Shown: piece after piece, positions 1 to 5,740 of the stretch
Layout: every line of letters begins with the position of its first letter
Numbering within the stretch: position 1 is the first letter of the stretch
NCBI GenBank assembly: GCA_943324165.2
Contig: CALPKO020000028.1
Location: 1 to 9,552 of the forward strand
Direction: 5' to 3'
DNA from: Bdellovibrio sp. ZAP7
GTDB lineage: Bacteria; Bacteroidota; Bacteroidia; Flavobacteriales; Flavobacteriaceae
Length of the DNA: 9,552 nt
Made by a program: the position numbers and the translations under genes
Notes under the pieces: model-generated
The model's database searches: none
The model's input: only the letters and a program-made list of their open reading frames with translations
What the model was told of the DNA's origin: nothing

Positions 1-429
1 AATGATTATGATTTTGGACTTAGCAATCCAAACGATTATCTTTTCGAATATAATTATTTAGGTAGATCAGAAACTGCAGGACTATTAAGCCAACAATTTT
101 TTCTTGCTGAAGGCGGATTTAAATCAAAATTAGCTCCTTCTTTAATAAACCAATGGATAATTACCTCTAATATAAGTTTTAATGTTTGGAATTGGATAGA
201 AATATATGGCGATTTAGGATTTTTAAAAAACAAATCTAATCACGAAAAATTTGTATACGACAGCGGTGTTCGGTTTAATTTACTAACAGATTATTTTGAG
301 CTTTATTTTCCGATGTATTCTAATAATGGTTGGGAAATCGCTCAACCTAACTACAATCAAAAAATCAGGTTTATTGTTGCGTTAGATCCAAAAATTCTTA
401 TGAATCTTTTTACAAGAAAATGGTTTTAA
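1..429 (+). CDS. C-terminal end of an outer-membrane-like protein, probably a flavobacterial M1/gluzincin-type metallopeptidase (5' truncated)
   Basis: Frame 1 is open from the first base to a TAA at 427-429, giving 142 residues without a start, so the gene begins upstream of the window. The visible part alternates polar and hydrophobic or aromatic residues in strand-like runs (NVWNWIEIYGDLGF, YDSGVRFNLLTDYFELYFP) and ends NQKIRFIVALDPK...LFTRKWF. A final aromatic after amphipathic strands is typical of outer-membrane beta-barrel proteins. From memory, this ending resembles the tail of long flavobacterial proteins annotated as aminopeptidase or gluzincin metallopeptidase; the zinc-binding HExxH region would be outside the window, so the enzymatic role cannot be confirmed here. 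That it is coding is secure from the long open frame and sensible composition; the family assignment is tentative. It is followed by 185 bases before the next gene on the same strand. Confidence 0.65.
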   Translation, partial: NDYDFGLSNPNDYLFEYNYLGRSETAGLLSQQFFLAEGGFKSKLAPSLINQWIITSNISFNVWNWIEIYGDLGFLKNKSNHEKFVYDSGVRFNLLTDYFELYFPMYSNNGWEIAQPNYNQKIRFIVALDPKILMNLFTRKWF

Positions 430-614
430 ACTTTAGAGACCTGCAATAATTGTAATTTTAAATCATTTTTTTTAAATAATATTTCAATTATTCGCAAATA
501 TTATATTATTTATGGCTTTATAATTATCAATAATCAAATTATATTTTTTTCATAGTATTATGAAAATAGCTATATTTTAATTAAATTTGTTTCACAATCG
601 AACAACAATCCATT
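430..614. other. Intergenic region with two AT-only hairpins
   Basis: This 185-base gap lies between two plus-strand genes and is extremely AT-rich. It contains a 9-bp perfect inverted repeat, ATAATATTT at 476-484 and AAATATTAT at 496-504 with an 11-base loop, and a 7-bp one, TATAATT at 519-525 and AATTATA at 537-543. Neither stem has a G or C pair, so they are weak as terminators and could arise by chance at this composition. A run of eight T lies at 466-473 but has no GC stem before it. A likely promoter element is listed separately at 582-589. I see no open frame or RNA gene in it. Confidence 0.5.
582..589 (+). promoter_or_regulatory. Candidate Bacteroidota -7 promoter element for the E1 gene
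   Basis: TAAATTTG matches the Bacteroidota -7 consensus TAnnTTTG exactly and ends 25 bases before the ATG at 615, which would give a leader of about 20 bases. No clear TTTG or TTG -33 element sits 17-20 bases upstream, so the match is only to one box. The leader has no Shine-Dalgarno sequence, which is usual for this phylum. Confidence 0.45.
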
Positions 615-3020
615 ATGACAGAAGCTGCAACTCATTCGCAATTAACCTTTGAAGATTTCAAAAAAGAAGTTTTAAACGATTACAAAATCGCAATGACTAG
701 TCGAGAATGTAGTCTTTTGGGAAGAAAAGAAGTTTTGACCGGAAAAGCTAAATTTGGGATTTTTGGCGATGGAAAAGAAGTGCCACAAGTGGCAATGGCA
801 AAAGCTTTTAAAAATGGTGATTTTCGTTCTGGATATTATAGAGACCAGACTTTTATGATGGCGATTGGCGAAATGACCATTCAACAATTTTTTGCAGGAT
901 TGTATGGTCACACCGATATTAACCACGATCCGATGAGCGCTGGACGTCAAATGGGTGGACATTTTGCAACGCATTCTTTAGACGAAAACGGGAATTGGAA
1001 AAACCTTACTTTACAAAAAAATTCAAGCGCAGATATTTCGCCTACAGCGGGGCAAATGCCAAGGCTGTTGGGTTTAGCACAAGCATCTAAAATTTATAGA
1101 AACGTCAACGGCATCGACAACAAAACCAATTTTTCTATCAATGGAAATGAAGTTGCTTGGGGCACGATTGGAAACGCATCTACTTCAGAAGGACTTTTTT
1201 TTGAAACAATAAATGCAGCGGGAGTGCTTCAGGTTCCAATGGTGGTAAGCGTCTGGGACGATGAATACGGAATATCTGTTCATGCAAAACACCAAACTAC
1301 AAAAGAGAATATTTCTGAAATCTTGAAAGGATTTCAAAGAAATGAAAATGAAAATGGTTTTGAAATTTTTAGAGCCAAAGGCTGGGATTATGCCGAACTG
1401 ATTACTAATTATCAAAAAGCAGCGAAGATAGCTCGCGAAGAACATGTGCCAGTTTTGATTCACGTTCAAGAATTGACACAACCTCAAGGACATTCTACTT
1501 CTGGTTCGCACGAACGGTATAAAAATGAATCTCGATTAAAATGGGAAGCTGATTTTGATTGCTTGCGTCAAATGAAATTGTGGATGATTGCTATGAATAT
1601 TGCTTCAATTGATGAATTAGATGCAATTGATGAATCAATAAAAAAGGAAGTACTTGAATGTAAAAAGTTGGCTTGGCATGCATTTGTTGCGCCAACAAAA
1701 TCCGAACAAAATGAATTAATTGAATTATTAGAAACAATTACCAACGAAAGTGATAATAAAGTTTTTACTGATAAGTTTATTTCAGATTTAAAAAACATTA
1801 AAGAACCTATTCGCAAAGAAATTTTGGTCACTGCTCGAAAAGTTTTACGAATTATTGCAAACGAAAGCAATCGTGCAAAGCTGTCTGAATGGATTACTAA
1901 TTACATTGAAAAAATTCAACCTAGATTCAGTTCGCATTTATTTTCTCAATCGGATAAAAATATTTATTCTGTAAAAGAAGTTTTACCACTGTATGACGAA
2001 AATGCAGAAGAAACAGATGCGCGTTTGGTTTTAAGGGATAATTTTGATGCCCTATTTTCAAAATACCCAGAAACATTAATTTTTGGAGAAGATGCAGGAA
2101 ACATTGGTGATGTAAATCAGGGTTTAGAGGGAATGCAAGAAAAATATGGAGAACTTCGAGTTGCCGATGTGGGAATTCGTGAAGCAAGTATTTTGGGGCA
2201 AGGAATCGGAATGGCAATGAGAGGTTTACGTCCAATCGCCGAAATTCAATACTTGGATTATTTGCTCTATGCCATTCAAATTATGAGCGATGATTTGGCT
2301 ACTTTACAACACAGAACCTGCGGAAAACAAAAATCTCCATTAATTATTCGTACGCGCGGACACCGATTGGAAGGTGTTTGGCATTCGGGTTCACCAATGG
2401 GTATGATTATCAATTCCATTCGTGGAATTCATGTTTTGGTACCAAGAAATATGACAAAAGCTGCTGGTTTTTATAATACATTACTCGAAACAGACGAACC
2501 TGCATTGGTAATAGAATGTCTGAACGGTTATCGATTAAAAGAAAAAATGCCTACAAATTTGGGGGAATTTAAAACACCGATTGGCGTTGTTGAAACGATA
2601 AAAGAAGGAAAAGACATCACTTTAGTTGGCTATGGTTCAACTTTGCGATTGGTAGAACAAGCTGCAAAAGAACTTTTAGAAATCGGAATTGATTGCGAAA
2701 TTATTGATATTCAATCACTTTTGCCATTTGACATTAACCATGATATTTCAAAAAGTTTGGCAAAAACCAACCGACTATTAATAATAGACGAAGATGTTCC
2801 GGGCGGAGCATCGGCTTATTTGTTGCAACAAATTGTTGAAGTCCAAAATGGATATCAATTCCTTGATAGCAAACCAGAAACTTTGGCTGCAAAAGCGCAC
2901 CGACCAGCTTATGGAACAGATGGTGATTATTTTTCAAAACCTTCAATTGAAGACATATTTGAAAAAGTGTACAACATCATGAATGAAGTTAATCCATCTG
3001 CTTATCCAAAATTATATTGA
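615..3020 (+). CDS. Fused alpha/beta E1 component of a 2-oxoacid dehydrogenase, thiamine-diphosphate dependent
   Basis: The protein (801 residues) joins the alpha and beta subunits of a 2-oxoacid dehydrogenase E1, which decarboxylates a 2-oxoacid on thiamine diphosphate and passes the acyl group to lipoyl-E2. The alpha part (about 25-355) has SAGRQMGGHF (108-117), GNASTSEG (186-193), WDDEYGIS (214-221) and PQGHSTSGSHERY (290-302). The beta part (about 465-801) has FGEDAG (490-495) with the catalytic-Glu region, GLRPIAEIQY (537-546), the HS pair at 590-591 and a transketolase C-terminal domain from about 650, including DEDVPGG. A helical stretch at about 360-460 links them and makes the chain longer than the roughly 660-690 residues I expect for fused branched-chain E1 proteins. 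The metal motif GDG-x26-NN appears as GNA-x26-DD (see findings). The start at 615 fits the family N-terminus. Branched-chain 2-oxoacids are the likely substrates, but specificity is not decided by the sequence. Confidence 0.93.
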   Translation: MTEAATHSQLTFEDFKKEVLNDYKIAMTSRECSLLGRKEVLTGKAKFGIFGDGKEVPQVAMAKAFKNGDFRSGYYRDQTFMMAIGEMTIQQFFAGLYGHTDINHDPMSAGRQMGGHFATHSLDENGNWKNLTLQKNSSADISPTAGQMPRLLGLAQASKIYRNVNGIDNKTNFSINGNEVAWGTIGNASTSEGLFFETINAAGVLQVPMVVSVWDDEYGISVHAKHQTTKENISEILKGFQRNENENGFEIFRAKGWDYAELITNYQKAAKIAREEHVPVLIHVQELTQPQGHSTSGSHERYKNESRLKWEADFDCLRQMKLWMIAMNIASIDELDAIDESIKKEVLECKKLAWHAFVAPTKSEQNELIELLETITNESDNKVFTDKFISDLKNIKEPIRKEILVTARKVLRIIANESNRAKLSEWITNYIEKIQPRFSSHLFSQSDKNIYSVKEVLPLYDENAEETDARLVLRDNFDALFSKYPETLIFGEDAGNIGDVNQGLEGMQEKYGELRVADVGIREASILGQGIGMAMRGLRPIAEIQYLDYLLYAIQIMSDDLATLQHRTCGKQKSPLIIRTRGHRLEGVWHSGSPMGMIINSIRGIHVLVPRNMTKAAGFYNTLLETDEPALVIECLNGYRLKEKMPTNLGEFKTPIGVVETIKEGKDITLVGYGSTLRLVEQAAKELLEIGIDCEIIDIQSLLPFDINHDISKSLAKTNRLLIIDEDVPGGASAYLLQQIVEVQNGYQFLDSKPETLAAKAHRPAYGTDGDYFSKPSIEDIFEKVYNIMNEVNPSAYPKLY

Positions 3021-3032
3021 TTTTTTTAAATA

Positions 3033-3053
3033 TAATTATTTAGAAAATAATTA
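3033..3053. terminator. Weak AT-only hairpin between convergent genes
   Basis: TAATTATTT at 3033-3041 and AAATAATTA at 3045-3053 form a 9-bp perfect inverted repeat with a 3-base loop in the 56-base gap between the convergent E1 and sigma-factor genes. There is no GC pair and no clean T run directly after it, although seven T follow the E1 stop at 3021-3027. The position suggests a bidirectional terminator, but the stem is weak. Confidence 0.35.
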
Positions 3054-3076
3054 ATTAAAGAACAACAAATGCCGAA

Positions 3077-3625
3077 TTACTTCCCTTCAATTATCGCAGC
3101 CAATAATTTTTTCGCACGCAATAGTTTGATTTTTACATTGCTTAACGGCTCTCCGATTTTATCTGCAATCTCCTGATAAGTTAATTCTTGGAAATAGCGC
3201 ATTTGAATGACTTCCTGATAGTTGGGTTTCAATTCTTTAATGAATTGCAATAATCTTGAAAGGTTTTGTTCAGCAATTAAGTCATCCTCTGCAGAAGGCG
3301 AACTATCAGCAATATTGTATGCCTGCTGGTCTTCTTGGTCTGTAATTTCAATTAAATGAGTCGACTTCTTTTTACGCAACATATCAATATGTACATTTTT
3401 CGCAATGGCAATCAACCAAGTATTGAATTGAAATTCGTTGTTGTAAGTGCTAATTTTATCAAATGCTTTGGCAAAAGTTTCTATCGAAATATCTTCTGAA
3501 TCTGTTTCGTTTTCAGTGCGCTTAAGCATAAAACCATATACTTCATTCCAATAATGGTCCAGCAAAAAAGTAAATGCGACCTGATCACCCAATTTAGCTT
3601 TTTCTATAAATGGTTTTATTTCCAA
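3077..3625 (-). CDS. ECF-type RNA polymerase sigma factor (sigma-70 family), TTG start
   Basis: The 182-residue protein has the two-domain form of an extracytoplasmic-function sigma factor, which directs core RNA polymerase to a special promoter set. Sigma region 2 spans about 15-87, with the helix around DSEDISIETFAKAFDKI (42-58) and the -10-binding part FNTWLIAIAKNVHIDMLRKK (67-86). Sigma region 4 spans about 124-176, with the helix-turn-helix around ELTYQEIADKIGEPLSNVKI. An acidic linker lies at about 92-119. The start codon is TTG at 3625-3623: the only codons between it and an in-frame TAA at 3649-3647 are non-starts, and the next ATG (residue 33) would remove half of region 2. It overlaps the end of the upstream glycosyltransferase by 10 bases, implying cotranscription and translational coupling. 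The next gene downstream is convergent, so no anti-sigma gene follows. Its target promoters cannot be inferred. Confidence 0.93.
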   Translation of the reverse strand: MEIKPFIEKAKLGDQVAFTFLLDHYWNEVYGFMLKRTENETDSEDISIETFAKAFDKISTYNNEFQFNTWLIAIAKNVHIDMLRKKKSTHLIEITDQEDQQAYNIADSSPSAEDDLIAEQNLSRLLQFIKELKPNYQEVIQMRYFQELTYQEIADKIGEPLSNVKIKLLRAKKLLAAIIEGK

Positions 3626-4722
3626 TTGACAGGTTTTGTAAAAATATTACTTACGAAAATATTCAATTGTGTAAAGACTAAAGTTATTTCGATAATCGGA
3701 AACCAAAACATTACGTCTTTTTCTTTTAATTTTCCTGCTGCAAAACCCAATGAAATCCATGAAAACAAATACCTAAAACCAATTAAACTTACCACAATAA
3801 TCCAATGAAATTGAAAAATGAGCAGAATTATCGGAAGAATAAGAAATAATATTTGACTAAAAAAGAAAACGGTCAATTGAAAAGTGTCAAAAGTTTTATA
3901 AAAACTTGCTGTGGATACGTGCCTCTTTTTCTGCGTAAACCATGCAGAAAAAGTAGTTTTTGGTTTAGAATAAGTAACACTATCCGGAGTAAAACAAACG
4001 GAAGTATTCTTGTTATTAGCTACTTGATTGATAAACAAATCATCGTCGCCTGATCGAATTTTTAAATGATCACGATAACCATCCACCTTAAAGAATTCGT
4101 CTTTTTTATAAGCCAAATTTCGACCAACTCCCATATATGGTTTTCCAAATTTAGCCCAAGAAAAATATTGAACCGCAGTCAGCAAAGTTTCAAAACGAAT
4201 GATTTTGTTCAAAAATGAATTTGGAACTTTTTCATAAGCACCATAACCTAAAACAATGGTTTTTTGCATGGTAAAATTGGCACTCATTTCAGTAATCCAA
4301 TTATTAGAAGCTGGGTAGCAATCCGCATCAGTAAACAGTAAATACTCATGTGTTGCCGCTTTGATTCCCATGGTGAGCGCAAATTTTTTGTTTCCCCAAA
4401 AAGCTTCATTGTTAGCGACTTTAACCAATTTTACATTGTTATATTTTTTCTCAAATGCTTCAAAAACTTCTAAAGTTTCAACGCTCGAGGCATCGTCAAT
4501 CAATACAATTTCGAAGTTGGGATAATTTTGTTCAGCAAGAAGCGGAATGAATTTAGCTACATTTTCTTCTTCATTTTTAGCGCAAACAATTACCGAAATA
4601 GGAATTTTTTTCGGATTGTTTTTTTTTGCTTTCGCAAATGAAAATTTTCCAAAGACAATTAAATAATAAAAAAGTTGAATAACTACAACACCTATAAAAA
4701 TAAAGAAAAGAATTGATAACAT
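3616..4722 (-). CDS. Family 2 (GT-A fold) membrane glycosyltransferase
   Basis: This 368-residue protein transfers a sugar from a nucleotide-sugar donor, probably at the cytoplasmic face of the inner membrane. One N-terminal helix (about 2-24) is followed by the GT2 domain opening PISVIVCAKNEEENV (41-55). Visible motifs are VLIDDASS (73-80), the metal-binding DxD as TDADCY (131-136), the acceptor-site GDDD (225-228) and QKKRH (264-268), a variant of the Q/RxxRW motif of processive enzymes ending in His rather than Trp. Three or four hydrophobic segments follow at about 280-303, 306-330 and 337-360. This plan resembles inner-membrane GT2 enzymes that glycosylate lipids or start polysaccharides, but donor and acceptor cannot be told. 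The gene overlaps the sigma-factor start by 10 bases and lies 123 bases after the UbiA-like gene on the same strand. The ATG at 4722 precedes the membrane anchor directly and is the natural start. Confidence 0.9.
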   Translation of the reverse strand: MLSILFFIFIGVVVIQLFYYLIVFGKFSFAKAKKNNPKKIPISVIVCAKNEEENVAKFIPLLAEQNYPNFEIVLIDDASSVETLEVFEAFEKKYNNVKLVKVANNEAFWGNKKFALTMGIKAATHEYLLFTDADCYPASNNWITEMSANFTMQKTIVLGYGAYEKVPNSFLNKIIRFETLLTAVQYFSWAKFGKPYMGVGRNLAYKKDEFFKVDGYRDHLKIRSGDDDLFINQVANNKNTSVCFTPDSVTYSKPKTTFSAWFTQKKRHVSTASFYKTFDTFQLTVFFFSQILFLILPIILLIFQFHWIIVVSLIGFRYLFSWISLGFAAGKLKEKDVMFWFPIIEITLVFTQLNIFVSNIFTKPVNWK

Positions 4723-4750
4723 GCTATTTTAAAATCAATTTAAAATTTTT

Positions 4751-4759
4751 GTAAAGATA
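4751..4759 (-). promoter_or_regulatory. Weak candidate -7 element upstream of the glycosyltransferase
   Basis: On the minus strand this reads TATCTTTAC, one base off TAnnTTTG, and ends 28 bases before the glycosyltransferase ATG. I find no convincing -33 TTTG at the right distance. The surrounding 123-base gap (4723-4845) is long enough to hold a promoter separate from that of the UbiA-like gene, but otherwise shows only AT-rich short palindromes such as the 12-mer at 4786-4797. Confidence 0.3.
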
Positions 4760-4845
4760 AGTTTGAATTCTGAATTTTAGATGATAAAATTAATTTTGAT
4801 TTTCTGTTTTATTAACAATTTTGATGACTTTTTAAATCTTTCCAT

Positions 4846-5592
4846 TTAAAATTTATACCACAAAAGCAACCACCATAAAATTGGTATACTTTCGGTCCAA
4901 AAAGAAGTGTAATATTTTGAACGATTTGCATTTGAAAAAAAGACAAAAACGCCGATAACCAACGTAATAATCAAGTCCAACTGTAAAAAATAATAACAAA
5001 TCAAAAGTAAAAAATAACCTGCCAATTTAGTGTTTTGAATCCCTATTTTATGCGGTAAAGTCACCAAGGTTTTTGCATCTATCTCCTGGTCAACAATCTC
5101 AAAAGGAATCAAAAGGCAAAGCACAACGAGCAATCTCTGCATCAAACACCCTAACTTATCATTCCAATTTAAAATCAAACAAGGAACATAAACAGTGATA
5201 TAGGTCACACAAATTGCTACAATAAACATTTTTAAAAAACCATATTTTCGAAGAAAAGGATAGGTAAAAACAACAATTGAAATTCCTAAAAACGCCAATT
5301 TTATTTCAAATTCCAATTTAAAAAAATAGAAAAGCAGTCCAAAAAAAGCAAAAATAGTAACGATTAAAATTGGATAATTTTTCTTGACCGTAAAAACTTT
5401 TTTTTGAAACACTTCAAAATATTTCAAAAAATTGTATCCGAAAATTGTTCCAAAAAAAATAAATAAATCCACATTTAAATTTGTAGAAATGTTTAACGCT
5501 ATTCTTGTGATCTGCACCAAAGAAAATACTGCAAATGCAACATGAATGCTCGTAGTGATATAAAAATCAAGAATTGACTTAAAAATTTTCAT
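4846..5592 (-). CDS. UbiA-like integral membrane protein with a degenerate first Asp-rich motif
   Basis: The 248-residue protein is almost wholly hydrophobic, with about seven or eight membrane helices, as in UbiA-superfamily prenyltransferases, which join an isoprenoid diphosphate to an aromatic or other acceptor. The second signature is visible: PFEIVDQEIDAKT (163-175) carries DxxxD at D168 and D172 and is followed by TLPHKIG, as in the family's DxxxDxxxGxxTLP(V)xxG loop. The first signature, NDxxDxxxD, should fall near 53-60, where YNFLKYFE keeps only an Asn and a Glu, so both Mg-diphosphate-binding Asp residues are missing. It is also shorter than usual (about 280-300). I therefore place it in the family by architecture and one motif, but do not claim enzymatic activity. 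It is divergent from gcvP, 148 bases away, and precedes the glycosyltransferase on the same strand. Confidence 0.7.
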   Translation of the reverse strand: MKIFKSILDFYITTSIHVAFAVFSLVQITRIALNISTNLNVDLFIFFGTIFGYNFLKYFEVFQKKVFTVKKNYPILIVTIFAFFGLLFYFFKLEFEIKLAFLGISIVVFTYPFLRKYGFLKMFIVAICVTYITVYVPCLILNWNDKLGCLMQRLLVVLCLLIPFEIVDQEIDAKTLVTLPHKIGIQNTKLAGYFLLLICYYFLQLDLIITLVIGVFVFFSNANRSKYYTSFWTESIPILWWLLLWYKF

Positions 5593-5740
5593 TAAACAAA
5601 ATTAATCAAATTGTTAATAAGAATGAGTTTTAGTTGAAAAATTGACAGAATATCAAGTTAAAAAAGCCAAATGTTTGAGGATTAATATTTAATTTTACAG
5701 TCGCTTATAAAACACAACTTTCTCATCGACATTCTATACA
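5593..5740. promoter_or_regulatory. Divergent promoter region between the UbiA-like gene and gcvP
   Basis: These 148 bases must carry promoters for both directions. For the minus-strand gene, TAATTTTG (5604-5597 on the minus strand) matches TAnnTTTG exactly but ends only four bases before the ATG, which would predict a leaderless or nearly leaderless transcript. For gcvP, TAATTTTA at 5690-5697 is one base off the consensus and leaves about 43 bases to the ATG; a TTTG at 5674-5677 lies only 12 bases upstream, too close for a standard -33 box. Neither gene has a Shine-Dalgarno sequence. I do not see a glycine-riboswitch-like fold before gcvP. Confidence 0.35.

Noticed and set aside
765..773. 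A literal GDG (residues 51-53) in the E1 alpha part that could be taken for the metal-binding motif
   Set aside because: It lies in the segment that aligns with the GxGQEA region of E1 alpha proteins, far from the SEG and YGIS landmarks. The true motif position, with the exact 26-residue spacing, is at 186-216.
3554..3808. 84-residue plus-strand open frame across the glycosyltransferase-sigma junction
   Set aside because: It is antisense to two well-supported genes and has no recognisable features.
5642..5647. TTGACA as a classical -35 box for gcvP
   Set aside because: No -10 element lies at 16-18 bases, and this phylum does not use the TTGACA/TATAAT consensus.
5593..5740. Glycine riboswitch upstream of gcvP
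   Set aside because: The leader is short and AT-rich, with no paired GC-rich helices or conserved purine core.
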